The notes beneath the pieces are model-generated. The model had not been told where the DNA came from. It did no database searches and saw only the letters and a list, made by a program, of their open reading frames with translations. From positions 22,625,561 through 22,689,560 of the forward strand of contig NC_052679.1 in assembly GCF_016802725.1 (NCBI RefSeq): a stretch of 64,000 bases of DNA. The letters run 5' to 3'. This DNA comes from Solenopsis invicta. Taxonomy: Eukaryota > Arthropoda > Insecta > Hymenoptera > Formicidae. Of this stretch, positions 11,860-23,800 are shown one piece after another. The translations under genes were made by a program, and so were the position numbers. The first letter of the stretch is position 1. The number at the start of each line of letters is the position of its first letter.

Positions 11860-13945
11860 TTGACGTATGAGTAAGTCATATATTTTAAATACACTTCGCC
11901 AATAACATGTTTTAGGATAGCAGATAACGATGTACATACGTTTGGCTATTATACTCTGTCCGAATGCGTGATCCGAGCTCGAAGTATATACCGCAATTAA
12001 CATTGCATCTCAACAATGGTTTATACGTCATGTCAGTTTATTGATATGTTAATTTGCGAGCGTTCAATTAATATAATACGAAAGTAATCCCGTTAGATCG
12101 CTTGTAATCGCGTATAACAGCGTAACGCATCGAGCCGTATCTCGATGAAGCAAACTCGATACTCGTGGCTTGAACGAGAACGCTCGATAAACGAGACCGT
12201 GTGTATTTCGCCGGCATTAAATCCGCAGGGTAACAAGCGCAATCTCTTGCACTCGCTCTGGTTAACCCGAATTTGATTAACACGGGGGAATGCAAATTGC
12301 AGCGTACAAGTGATCAACACGGATGCTTATAATTCACTGCGAAACAAGTGGGAATCCACGCGCGGAAGGTTAGCAAAAAAGAAGTGACATAGTTATTACA
12401 GATACGTGACGCGTATCACCGATCCCCTACTTTCTCTCAATTATAGGTTCTCCGGTGAATCTGGAGCCAAGTTTTTTTTTTGTCGTAATCTGACGAGAAA
12501 CGTCATTTATTTATTTTTCTTTTTTTTTTGTACGAAAAGCTGGCGTTTTATATTTATTTGAAAAAAAATTATATATTTTCTGTTGAATTTTAAAACATAC
12601 CATTTTGACCGTATCTATTGTTTTTGCTTCGTCTACAAATATTATGACACGCGTATCCCGTATTTTTAATACAACGTCAACATGTATTTATTTTACCGGA
12701 TTCGATTCAGCTAACATGTAAATTGTTTCTGTAGCAGACAGGCATTGCGAAACTTTTGATCGAATTTACATACATATATTTTTTTAGGAAATAGTTTATG
12801 ACTGTTCTTACATGTACACCTACATTTTTCGCAAAATTTTGCAAATAACTAATTAATATATTTATGCTTGCATTATTAATAATTTGTTATTGTAAATGCA
12901 CGAGACGCTTGTGTGGTGATAATTTCAGTATTTTAAAATATAAATGTTTTTAAAAACTTTATATTTAAAAATATTTAAATACTTTAATATTTAAAATGTG
13001 TTAAAGAGACTATTTTGAAGTGTATCATTACTTCGTGGTAACACTGTCAAGAATAAAAATAATTTTTAAAGATCTTATACATATACATAAATTGTATTTG
13101 TAATATATAATGTCATATATAATTATATATAATTAGATAGAATTATATGTATTATTATACAACATGAAAAAAAATATGTATATATATTTTATGATGAAAC
13201 ATTTCTTAATAGTAAAATTTAATATGACATTTTATTGATTTTTTGAAAGACACGTTACAGTATTTGTTACATGTAACTGTAGCGACGTAACAAGGACAAA
13301 AATACAGGAAATAAGACTAGCAGCTGTCCGAGTAAGCTCCCCAAAAAACTTGTAGATACGGTCGTAAATGCATTATGCAGTGCACTGGAAATGCTCGAAA
13401 AAGCTCACCGGTGAAAATGAAGAGCGACGCGAGCTAGACATTAATTCCGTCGTTATGCATTCGGCGCGTCCAACGGACTTTTGAATATTTACGCTCTGGC
13501 ATACACATTTAACCGCGAATGGACGGCGACGTGGGTGGTGAACGCGTAAATCACGAGCGAAGGCTCGCAGAGAAGCCGAAATTGTGGAGTATGTACTTTT
13601 TGCCGAACGTCCGAGCGATCTTCGAACCGGAAATTTTCAAGAGAGGATCGGTGATAGACCGGTGATAGCGATTCCAAGTTCTGTCGGATGGTTCGGTTGC
13701 TGTTTGCGAACTATTTTGAGAGTCAGAATGGATAGCTTTCACTAGTTTTCACCTGCGGCGTTTACAAGCTGTTAGAGAACATTCCATGATTTTCAGCCTC
13801 GCGAATAAGAATTCTTAGATTTATTCAGAGAAGACGTAATAAACAATAAAGATTTTTACAAGAAATGTTAGTTCTTGGTCTGGCAATATTAGGTATATTT
13901 TTAATCAATAACAGCAACCAAGTTAACATAAATTTTTGTGTATAC
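11860..13945. other. Non-coding stretch, AT-rich with CpG islets
   Basis: CpG-richer parts at about 12060-12420 and 13380-13740 alternate with AT-rich DNA. 13090-13200 is nearly pure AT with TATA-type alternation. The short minus-strand frames inside the CpG islets are unrecognised. Confidence 0.35.
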
Positions 13946-14305
13946 ACCCAGAGAAGTGTCTTTGAATCAAAAAAATTTGTTCGAATGAAAAAAAAATTAT
14001 GCCTTTTATTAGAATTAAAGAAATAGTTTGACTAGCAACGCAAATCTTGTTTTAAATGAAAGAAATATATTTTTAAAAACAGAGCAACAGAATTATTTCT
14101 TACATTTCTGTGAGTATTTTCATCGAATTAAAAAATTATTTGTTTAAATTAAACAAATAATTTGAACATGTGATTTATTTAGTTTAAAAAAGGTTAATAA
14201 CATCATTTCTTGAAATCAAATAAAGATATTTTACTTCAACTTAAAAAAACCTACTTAAAGAAGAACTGTTTATCAATTTAATTAATATAATTTATCTGTA
14301 GGTGC
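13946..14305. mobile_element. Possible MITE-like element with central palindrome
   Basis: Weak terminal repeats (CACCCAGAGAAG on the left; reverse complement of the right end CACCTACAGATAA) bracket an AT-rich body. Near the middle, 14133-14163 is a palindrome with perfect 15-base arms around one central A. The palindrome is clear, but the outer limits are only suggestive and no second copy was identified. Confidence 0.3.
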
Positions 14306-15899
14306 ATTTGACCGATTTAATATATTTTATCGAATAATTATTTGTGTTATTTAACACTGCGTAAAGGCAACTTGACATATATATTTTATAATTTTTGCAA
14401 TGTACTTGTTTTTTTTTTTTTTTTCAGAGAAAATCCGTGCAATCATACTTGTGGAATTCTAAAGGCGGCTTATATATAGAAAATAGGAAATGAGAACTTT
14501 GCAAAGAATGCGCGCAGGCAGATTTTTCATCATCCATCATTACGTTCGGCACACACAGGGTGAGTTTGATTCGTTGTCACGTACAATGCTAAGATATCCT
14601 ATATCGATTTCTCAATTTTCCGCGCACGCTGCGAGACAGCTGCGGAATTTGCTTTAAAGGAAGGCAAGGGTGAATATTTTTAAAAACCGCGACCGTAAGT
14701 TAAGCACGCTGTACAGAGAGAAACGCACAGATAATATTGATTTTTTAGTTATGTATAGATACTGGTTGCAGTAAATGCTGCCGGGGTCTTTGTTACCGTT
14801 AAAGACGCGGCCCCGCCTATGTACATATAAATATTTTTCAAAGCAAGCCGTAAGTTAGCGCACCAGGACGGTGTACTTTACTTTTATCCCTTTTACGTCG
14901 CTGATAATCCGAACAGACGCGACGGGCAATATATGCGTCCCCCTGCGATTGATGGCACCTATTCCCCAGTTATCCGAGTCGTTTCATCCTCGTGTATTTG
15001 AGATGTCACAACTGATATTTTTCCCTTCTACCCTCTTGGAGTTTCGATTCTTTACATAAATCGTAAAATTTATATTCCGCAACGTCTTCCCGAGTTGTGG
15101 TGAAACTTGAAAAAAGTTTTACAGTCTGTAAAGTTTTTATTCAACACAAACTTGTGCTTGAAAGATTGATGAAGCACGTATACATGATGTTTTTACTTTG
15201 CAGTGTATTAGTCAGGAAGGAAAAACAAGATATCGCGATGGGTAGAACGTGAGTCTTGCTTTTGTAAATTTATACGTGATAATGTCAAATCTCTCCAATT
15301 ATCAATGGTATGTAGAACATTCTGTATGCGTACTCTGAGTCTTGAGTGCTGAGTCTTGATCAATTAAGTAAACATACAGCTACAGACGCGAATTGATTGG
15401 TTTGCTGACAGTGCGTACAATAGATGAAAGGTCCAATTGTGACATTAGGCAAGGACATTGGCAGTTCGGAAACTGTATGTATCCTACAATGTATTACGTA
15501 TATTCTTCATTATATTCTATACACATGAAAAACGAACACGGATTATTTCAAAATTTAGATATTTCTGCATATATCGTGCTCTCTGTCTTTGTCCCTAGTC
15601 TTCAAAACTTTTAAGGGCCATTGAATGTTCCGTCGAGCATCCAATTCATCAACGAAATAATCATTCAAACTTATCTCCTTGAGCTATCAAAGTTAGTGAT
15701 TGCGTCGTTAACGTAAATCGAAAAGTTTGAATGTCTCTGACGTTATGAAATAGAAGAATCATTTCTCAACTCTAGTTATGTAAAATATCTCGTTATGTAT
15801 GCATAGTAAATTAAATTAAAAATAATATTTTTTCGGTTTATGTTGCACAACTAATCTTTTTTTAAAAGATTTATTTTAGAGATTAATGTAAAATTTTTA

Positions 15900-15900
<1 letters not shown>
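14306..15900. other. Mixed non-coding stretch
   Basis: A poly-T run ending in CAG near 14409-14427 looks like a splice acceptor but has no exon-like sequence after it. The remainder has short frames at 14871-15059 and 15393-15614 with no recognisable features. Confidence 0.35.
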
Positions 15901-15938
<38 letters not shown>

Positions 15939-15955
15939 CAGAGACAGAGAGAGAG
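15901..15955 (+). repeat. (GA)n microsatellite
   Basis: A nearly uninterrupted GA tract at 15905-15938, followed by an interrupted GA-rich tail with GCA and ACA interruptions. Confidence 0.9.
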
Positions 15956-17182
15956 TTTCTAGACATCCTCCAATTTACAAGTTTGTACAAATAGGAAATA
16001 TGAAACGCGCGTTTGCAAAATAATATCATAGTTTTTTTTTTACTTAAATGTATAAATTTCGCAATATACTATACTGAAATATTCAACGATAACAATACGC
16101 AGCACATTCGTAGCAACGTGCTGTCGTACCGTGTGTCCATTATACGAGTCCAGTTGGCGCACTTGCTTGGTCACGTATATTTCTTGGCGATGTATGCACA
16201 GTATGCATAAATACGATTGTCGCGTTATTTCCGCAGTATTCTTGGCGCTAGATATACATGTTATATTTCCGTTGTTTGGATTTTCCCTCTCTCGCGAACG
16301 GAATTTTGAGAAATTCTAAAAAAGCTCAAATCAACTCTCAAAGATTGAGTATCTCGGTTATGAATAATATTCGGAAAAGTCGCGAATGTCCCATCATTTA
16401 TTCCGAGAAATGTATCACATTGAATTAAGGAGATGAAAGGGATAAATTTCAATGATAACACAGCGGACGTATTCTTGGCAATGAGATTCTCGCCCTCCCC
16501 CTCTCCCCGAATGCATTAATCACTGGAAACGGGAGTATTACTTGTTGTCTCGGTAATGCTTCCAGAGCGTGGAAGTATGGTGAACTATCGCTCTTCTCAA
16601 AAGCAATTTATGCATATTATCTCATTTTCAACGTCTCATAATTTCAAGGATTCTTAAGCGTGATAATTTTACGCGAAATTAACGCTATCTCCGAACGTCC
16701 TGAACTGTATCTGTCACTTTCAAAATTTATAAGCGATCGAGTTCGTTTCCAGCTGTTGCGCGAGTAATTTAAAATTTAATCTTTCTTTTATTTATTAAGA
16801 AAAAAATAACATATCAATTTGATATCAGGAATTCATCTTTCGCTGTAATAGCTTGTAACTGTATATTCGGAAGCATCGCGAGTAAATTTTAAACATCCGT
16901 ATATTTATCAATCGTTATATCTCTGAACAAAGATCCATTTCTGTATCAAACGTCACGTAGGCGGAGCGCGTTTCACATGACATGGACATGTTTAATCTTC
17001 TGGAGTAATGGCAGAATTATATTCCTGACGTATCGTGACGTTGAACAAAATGCGTAGTAGCACGGGCTTTGGGAATTATTTGCTACGCAGAAAATACGCG
17101 GAAACAGTGTTACTATTCGCGATTCGTGATTGACGATTCCAACCGCCGCGTTTACTTTTCATTTTCAACCCCTTACGATTTC
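15956..17182. other. Non-coding stretch
   Basis: Mixed composition with no long frame. Short frames at 16013-16461 overlap on both strands. No repeat copy or RNA gene is seen. Confidence 0.35.
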
Positions 17183-17240
17183 CACACACACGCACACACA
17201 TACACATTCTCTATCTCTCTCTCTCTCTTTCCCTCTCTTC
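17183..17240 (+). repeat. Compound (CA)n / (CT)n microsatellite
   Basis: An interrupted CA tract (17183-17206) is followed by a CT tract (about 17208-17240). The frames crossing it read low-complexity His/Thr or Ser/Leu runs and are not genes. Confidence 0.85.
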
Positions 17241-18799
17241 TTCTCGCTCGCGTCCGAGACCTGCAGAAATAGGTTGCGAAGCGAAGTGAGGGGGCACGTT
17301 ATGTGTCGTGGACGAGGCCTGTGATCGATAGGGTCTAAACCACCCCTACCAGGCAGCCCCATACTAACGTTATTCCGTCACACCATAACTTACACATACA
17401 CCCCGTGTTTACCAACACTCTCGCGGCGTGTGCATAATGCGACATACATAAATATATATGGGGCAGAAAAAGAGAGGAGTGAGAGGGGGGAAGGGAGGAT
17501 ATCGGTGTAACCAGCGGCGAGAAAGCGCAACTCGTGTTTACCGACACGAACTCGTAAAACGATACACCTGTCGATATCTTCGGTACGTAGTGCTGTAATC
17601 GCTTCTCCCTTTTCTTCGTAAACACAGGGTGTTTTACGTTCTCCGTACCGGTTTTCGGTCGAAACATGGATTCTTGCATTAATTTTAAACGAGGGGAAAA
17701 CTAAAAATTTTTCTTACATTTTTGTTGAAAGAAATCAACTCTATACATAATACGACGACAGCTTGTTCGCCATGAAAGAGTACTCGAATAAATCAGTTGG
17801 AGATTATATGCTGCTTTGTTGAATTTTCCTTCTGTTTTCTCAAACGAGGAAACATGAGTTACGCTATTGTTCCATGAAACGACTCACTTTACGATGGAGA
17901 ACGCGAAAAATTGGCGAAGAAATTCAAACGGATTGTGATTGAGAGAGGATATTTCTTCACCGCGCAACTATTTCTTCATTTTACGTCTTAGATGATAAAT
18001 AAGCGACACATGTGACGATCTTATTCAAATGCAGAGACGAGAGCGTATCGCGGAATTTGTCGACGTGAAATGTCGACAAATTTCTTCCTTTTGACATCCT
18101 GATCCCGCGAGGGGTTTCGGTCTTCCTTCCTTCACGTTTCCCGCGACGAGAGACCACGTTCGGGATGTTAGTCTTTCTGTCGAGAATTTCCACGCGCGAC
18201 GTGTCGTTTACTCGCGTATCTCGGCACGGTTTAACATCCTCGCTGGCTTAATTGCTTCTAATCTAGCGTATAATTGCCTAACAATTCTGATAATTCCGAC
18301 CAACCCCTTTTGTCAATGGCACAGCGAGTATATTCCCCCTTTTCCCCCCGAGCTGTTAAACACATGTGTATGTGTGTGTATTACGGTTGTCCCCCCCAAA
18401 GAGAATACGTAGCCCTTTGCCAAGTTTCCTTCATATACTCAATATTTGCCTACCTAGTACTAATACGATGTAGATAACCTAGTTCGAAGGTAATCACATA
18501 TAAAGCGAAAGCCAACGAACTGTACGGAGGCCGCTTATAATGTCGATCATCTCATAATGATGCGTAGATCTCTCTCAAATGGACATAAATACGAGTAAAT
18601 TGTGTACAGACTGGGAACGCACACGTGTAATCCTTCTTGTAATTGTTGTCGCTCGTATATACATAGTTTTCCCAAATTACCTTCCTGTAATTGCTTTAAT
18701 TAATTATATCATTGTAAACTCTTCCGAAAGATAATTGTTACAAAGGAACAATTATTCTTAATAATTTTGTATATATTACTTTAGCTTAATGGAACTTTT
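17241..18799. other. Non-coding stretch, partly CpG-rich
   Basis: A moderately GC-rich part (17240-17680) has a minus-strand frame of 114 codons at 17335-17679. The frame has no recognisable domain and overlaps simple purine-rich sequence. C runs lie near 18391-18397. From 18480 on it is AT-richer. No supported gene. Confidence 0.35.
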
Positions 18800-19428
18800 C
18801 CAGCAAACAAAAATAAAGTCAAATAAATTGAAAATTGTAGAATTCCGAAGTATTTTTGAATTTAAACGGACTCAAGTGGATTGAAATATTATTATTCATC
18901 ATTTTGAGTTCGGAGGGATTCATGTCTCCATTGTATTATTTTTGTATTCAAATGAATTAAAATACGAAGTGAGTTATTCATATTATTTTTGAATTCAAAT
19001 GGATTTGAAAAATCTGAAACACAAATTTGAAAATGTCGAAATGAATTTATTTCTATCTATTTTAATTCATTTTCATAGATTTCCAGCAAACAAAAATAAA
19101 TGCAAATGAATTGAAAACTGCAATTTATTTTATCTGAGTTTGCGCTTTAAAGTCCCATAGCATTTCTGGATTCAAATGTACTCAAATGGACTCAAATAGA
19201 TTGAAATACGAAATACGCTTCAGCATTTTGAATTCGAATGGATTGATGTCTCCGTTATATTAGATTCGAATGAATTGAAATAACCTATTCATCTTTTTGA
19301 ATTTGGACGGACCATGTCCAAATTATATTACTTTTGGATTCAAATAGATTCGAAATATCTCAAGCGCGAATTCGAAAACGTTTAAATAAATTTATTTCTC
19401 TTTATTCCAATTCATTCTCGTTTGCCGG
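18800..19428. mobile_element. Composite repeat element, two units, inverted termini
   Basis: Unit 1 starts at 18800 and unit 2 at 19083 with the same CCAGCAAACAAAAATAAA. Both proceed through the same order of blocks, including ATT.AAATGGATT-type repeats, GGATTGATGTCTCC-like and AAATAAATTTATTTCT-like segments. The right end GTTTGCCGG (19420-19428) is the near-inverse of the left terminus CCAGCAAAC, and TIR similarity extends further inward. Motifs resembling GAATTCAAATGAATTGAAA recur throughout. I read this as a non-autonomous element with an internal or tandem duplication. No protein is encoded. Confidence 0.7.
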
Positions 19429-20120
19429 GTTGTGAACCATAATCAGGTTTTATTTTATCCTTAGAAAAACATTTACATTTTGTTATTAATATTTATTTTC
19501 TTCTTGCGGGTTTTGCTTACTTCGTGTTTGCTTACTTCGCATCACAGTTTTTATAAAACCTCGTGTTTGCGCAATACATTTTCACATTACGTCATGGGAA
19601 ACCAGGCAACCTCGGAGAAATATAAATCCTTATTCCGCGGTATCCGAGATGCGAATTCGAGCTTTTTTTTTTCGTTTCCGACGAGTTCATCCTCGGCAAG
19701 CTAAATCCATGTCTAAACTAAAAACGACATTGTCTTGCTGACGTTCCGACATGCCAAGAGAATCGTTTCGAAGTGCATATCGGAAGGAATTGCGAAATTG
19801 ACTAATCGCGCGTGACGCGTCCGTCGCCGTCGATCGCGGTCAAGCAACGTTTTCATCTTCGCCGCGGGCGAATTCGCCCGCTCCATTCATACCGCGCATA
19901 TTTCCTGCGCTATCTCTCCTCGGGAGCATGCGTAATTACGAGGCCACCTCGTGCATTCAAGGTTTACCTACCTACCTGCTACTGGCGGCATTATAAGCCG
20001 GTATTGGCAACCTCGTTCCGAATCAAGGCGGCGGTTCGGTCGGCGAGCACGGGCCAATCGAGAGCGTTTGCGGTTGGTGAATGACTGCGTCGAGAACGGT
20101 GCGCTTGTCAAAGCGCACAC
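19429..20120. other. CpG-rich block, upstream part
   Basis: Composition becomes CpG-rich from about 19740. Frames at 19812-20084 and 19951-20289 are Arg-rich products of CG-rich sequence on overlapping frames and are not supported as genes. It leads directly into the TATA/Z-DNA cluster. Confidence 0.4.
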
Positions 20121-20124
20121 CCGA

Positions 20125-20132
20125 TATATAAA
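20125..20132 (+). promoter_or_regulatory. TATA-like box in CpG-rich block
   Basis: TATATAAA lies in an otherwise CG-rich setting and is the clearest TATA match of the block. A start site would fall near 20155-20165, inside the alternating purine-pyrimidine tract. A donor-like GA|GTGAGT at 20659-20666 could end a first exon. The motif is observed; promoter activity is inferred. Confidence 0.35.
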
Positions 20133-20137
20133 CGTCG

Positions 20138-20286
20138 GCGCGTTATGTATGTGCATACACGAGTGCGTACGTATGTATGCGCGGTATGCATGCGTTTGCG
20201 CGCGCGCGCGCGCGCGCATTCGATCCTGTGTGCGCGTGTGTACGCAAACACCGGCGCGCGACGACGCGTGCATGTACACGTGCACC
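20138..20286. repeat. Alternating purine-pyrimidine tract, Z-DNA-prone
   Basis: About 150 bases are dominated by GT, GC and AT alternation with few phase breaks. They include an uninterrupted TGCGCG... run of about 22 bases at 20197-20219 and a second TG/CG stretch at 20227-20242. Alternating CG/CA DNA is known to favour the left-handed Z form under negative supercoiling. The long open frame crossing it (20145-20738, 197 codons) begins inside this low-complexity sequence and is not supported as a gene. Confidence 0.75.
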
Positions 20287-20660
20287 TAGGGCGATGGTTA
20301 CGAGGGATATCTCCACCGTCCGACCGCGTCCCGTCCCGCTATAGGCTACACAGGCGGGGTGTGACAGATTTCACGGGACGACGAGCTAACGAAAAACTAG
20401 TCGGCTGTGAGGTGGCGAGAGGGCAGAGACTACATCCACCTTTCTCGTATAGCCGCGTCCCACTCCTCCCTCCTCAGCCATCCTCCCTCTCTCCCCAGGA
20501 CACCCCTCGCGCTGACAGCCGCGCCCGGTCGCTTTTATCCGACATTCCAACCACCGCCGGCTGCCACGAGCCAGACGCTCGAAGTATCCGGCCGGAGAAA
20601 TATCGCCCGGCTCTATCACAGGCCTGCAACTGTTGCCTTGGTCGTGGTCGAGATCTTCGA
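20158..20660 (+). other. Candidate non-coding first exon
   Basis: A GC- and CpG-rich segment sits downstream of the TATA-like box and ends at GAG|TGAGTT or GA|GTGAGT (GT at 20661-20662), a good match to the donor consensus. It includes pyrimidine-rich runs near 20459-20500. No convincing reading frame is seen, so any exon here would be a 5'-untranslated leader. It could equally be unexpressed CpG-rich DNA. Confidence 0.22.
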
Positions 20661-20846
20661 GTGAGTTATTATCGGATCGCAGTGCGAGCGCGCTTTCATG
20701 GGACTCCCCTACCCTCCCCCTTTTTTTTAATGTATTAGCATTGATTTTTATGTATCAGGGACGTCAGGAGACGCGGTTCTTGTTAGTCCAACTGCAATTG
20801 TCTCCTTGACGTTCTGCCTGATCGAATGTTATCTCAAATAAATCCA

Positions 20847-20975
20847 ATTTTTCATTATCTCGTTAACTTGTGGTAAAACCTCACCTGATGTTTTACCCAA
20901 TAGGCTTCATCTACGACGCCATTGGTTAAAGCATCAGATTATGTTTAACCACAAGTCAACCAGGTAATGAAAAAT
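20847..20975. mobile_element. Long imperfect palindrome (hairpin), about 129 bp
   Basis: The left arm (20847-20905) pairs with the right arm (20918-20975) at roughly 80%. Matched blocks include TTTTTCATTA, ACTTGTGGT.AAAC and CTGATG.TTTA, and the spacer is only about 12 bases. The size and near-complete self-complementarity suit a fold-back MITE. A transcript would form one long duplex, so a long-hairpin small-RNA source is an alternative. No terminal duplication was confirmed. Confidence 0.7.
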
Positions 20976-23255
20976 CAGACCATGAAATCGCGAACGTAGA
21001 ACCAAAGATAGAACGAAAATCCGAGGGAACGGAGAGAGAAACCGGCGACATTTATCATGGCACGTTCGTGCGATATCGTTCAGACAAATGCGCGTGACAC
21101 TTGCGATCCGGTTATTTATACGACTCCGCGACGACTAATAAGGCGGCAAGCTGAATGTGCCAAGTATTTGACGAGAGTTTCTTAACTCATCCACCTGAAG
21201 GGATCCGACAGGGTCCTCGTTAAACCCTTTATCCTCTTTCTTAATTCCGTCTCTCGTTCAGGACCTCCCGCGCTCGCTCGCTCGCTCGCTCGCCTTAATG
21301 AGAATCCTTGTTGCGCAGTAGAAAAAGGTGAACGACACGTTCTGGACACGACGTAAGCCAGCCTCTCGCCTTCTCGCAGTAGTAAAGGCTTTTACGATCC
21401 GGACCCGGGCCGGTAATTAGAGAAACGTCTACACCTCTCGTACACGTTTTCTCTCTCTCGAAGCTCGCGCGCATTTATTTTATTTCGCCGAGTGGATTTG
21501 TTACAAGAGTCACGGCTGCTTACTCTGCGACAAGTTAAGATCGTTTAAAGTGGCTTTCAGCGGCGCGCGCAAAACGCAGACAGCTGTTCCCGGCGCTTTC
21601 CATGCGTTTAACGTTATTCAATATTCAATGCGATGACGTGCAATTTCGTATGGAGAATTCTATCGGAGAGAAAGAACGCAATGTTCTTCTTTTGCGTATG
21701 AATTGAATAGGAGAAACCGAGTTAAAATGTTCATACGCCGTTTTATATCTAATGGAGTTAACGTGCAATCTCTTGCAATTCTTTTAGCTCACTCAGCGCA
21801 TAGAAATGTAAATGTACACGCGCGCGAACACGCACGCGTGTTTCCTTTTGAGAAAAACATTTTTTTACAAATAAAAGCGAGCAATTTATTAAGGGGAGCT
21901 TTATCAGAGATACGCGAGTGTGTTTCCGTTCTAAAATCGAGAGCTATGCTTATGACTCTTGCATCTCCGAGAGAGATCGGTATTTAACGCACTATGCAGT
22001 ATCGTAGCATCTAACCGAAACTGCGTTTAGTAGCAGCAGGAATTTCGGTATGGTGGTTTGTCGTACAGGTGACAGCCGTTCGATCAACGTTCCGAGCTCC
22101 CAACACACGTAGAGCCCTTTGTACACGCAATAAGTCTATCGGGTGTCGTACAGGGCGTCGTAGAGGTCTCCTGCGATTCAGATTCCGTGTGTCAATATGT
22201 AACTACGTGAAATGAAGCGCCGCTTGATTTATTAATCGATACGTTATACCTATCCCAGAATCTTGCGCCGCGCCGTGGCAAACACGATACAGATGATTGA
22301 ACCCCGCAAAGTTTGGGATTTATAATTGAAAGAGGTAAAGGAGAAGATTGTATTATAGCCATCCATGTAGATTTTATACAATAACTTTGTTAATAATCCA
22401 TATTTTAAATTGAAAACTTAACGATCGTGTTTATCAAACTGTTCTTCAACGGATTCTAGATTCAAAGTTATGACATGTTATTATACTGAATGTTATTCAT
22501 AAAAATATAGCAACACTGCATAATAGATCGAAGAGGAATAGGGAAATGGTAATACGGTTCATTATAGAAATGAACTTAAAGAATTGATCTTAATTAAAAA
22601 GATACAGTATTTTATTATAAAATTATATATCGATGGTCTACTTGCAACACGTCGTAAGTCTAAAATTTCCGAAATTGAGTTTTTGATATTGTTGTATTTA
22701 ATAGACTATCTCGGACAAATTAATGATGTTATAAAGTGATCCATTGTAAATAGTAAAATAAATGTCATTAACACAATGTTTTCATATTAGTGCCATTATA
22801 TAACGACAGACTGCTAAACGAATGATTTCATGAATAATTACTAGAATTTGTCATCTAATAACAGAAAATACGAGCAGCCATAATATCACACGGTCCATAA
22901 TATTACCGGCTCCTTTATGTGTCACACGTGAAGAAATATGTATACGCGCGCAGGGGCATTTTCTTTTAAATTTCATCATAAACGCTAATATTTAGTAAAA
23001 GCGCTGGAAAAGGATACTTAACATTACTTTAAAACATTAATTTGGTTTACGATTATTAATTTAAAAATGCAAATGTGTCTTCTTAAAGTTTTCGCAAATC
23101 CGCGTGGTTCAAAGTCCTTTAAAATTTTTAAAAATTATTTTATAGCCTCACACATTCGTTTCTCTCTCTTTATCACTTTTATAATTTTACAAACTGTAAT
23201 GCTCCTGTAACATGTTTCCGTAAAATATTTCTGTCCATTCGTAAACTCCGCAACT
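20976..23255. other. Mixed non-coding stretch
   Basis: CpG-rich to about 22300, then AT-rich. A (GCTC)n tetranucleotide run is at 21269-21293. The frame at 21703-21987 (94 codons) has no recognisable features. Nothing notable in 22300-23250. Confidence 0.35.
21269..21293 (+). repeat. (GCTC)n tetranucleotide repeat
   Basis: About six GCTC/CTCG units in a row within CpG-rich DNA. Confidence 0.85.
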
Positions 23256-23800
23256 TTGGACGAGAGATCGATTGATGTTCATCGACACTCGCGCGCATCG
23301 GGGGAAACACCTGTGCTCTTTATTCGCCGGGAGGGAAAAGTTCGCGGACGTAATCTTCGATCCGATTCATTTTCTCTTCTCATTCATTTCGCGACGAGCC
23401 GTTATCAGTCGGGCGGCAGCTCGCGACTTTCGTCGAGCGCATTATCGCTTCTCGCAGCGTGCGCGCTCCGAAAAACTAAAAAATCGTAAGGCGAGGATCA
23501 TCGTAATTCCATCGGGTGAGATTAGAGTCGCTGGCCCGAGAGGAAACTGCACGCCGCCGCGTCGCCCAGAGCGAGCCAAAGTTTGTGCGAGTAGGCGGCG
23601 GCCCGTGTTCGCATCTCGTTCGTCTTCTTATCGACCCTTCTCAAGCTCGTATCCTCGACTGCATCTGGCATCCCCTGCTTTTTCCTTCACTTCCGCTTAG
23701 CTCGCAGCATAACTTTCGTAATTTCAAGAACGGGTCCGCCTCTTCACCGCGATCTCCTTGTCACAAATACGGATCAGTCGTCTAACACGAGACGCGGGCA
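23256..23800 (+). promoter_or_regulatory. CpG-rich block, possible promoter region
   Basis: Composition jumps to CpG-rich between AT-rich flanks. It holds an arthropod-initiator-like TCAGT (23405-23409) and two donor-like sites downstream, ATC|GTAAGG (GT at 23486) and CGG|GTGAGA (GT at 23516). Three overlapping frames (23256-23785) look like products of CG-rich sequence. The strand is taken from these weak motifs only. Confidence 0.22.

Noticed and set aside
14409..14427. Poly-T followed by CAG as a splice acceptor
   Set aside because: No exon-like sequence follows; T-runs are common here.
20145..20738. 197-codon + strand frame, among the longest in the window
   Set aside because: It starts inside alternating CG/TG sequence, is Arg-rich low complexity, crosses a donor-like site and has no recognisable domain.
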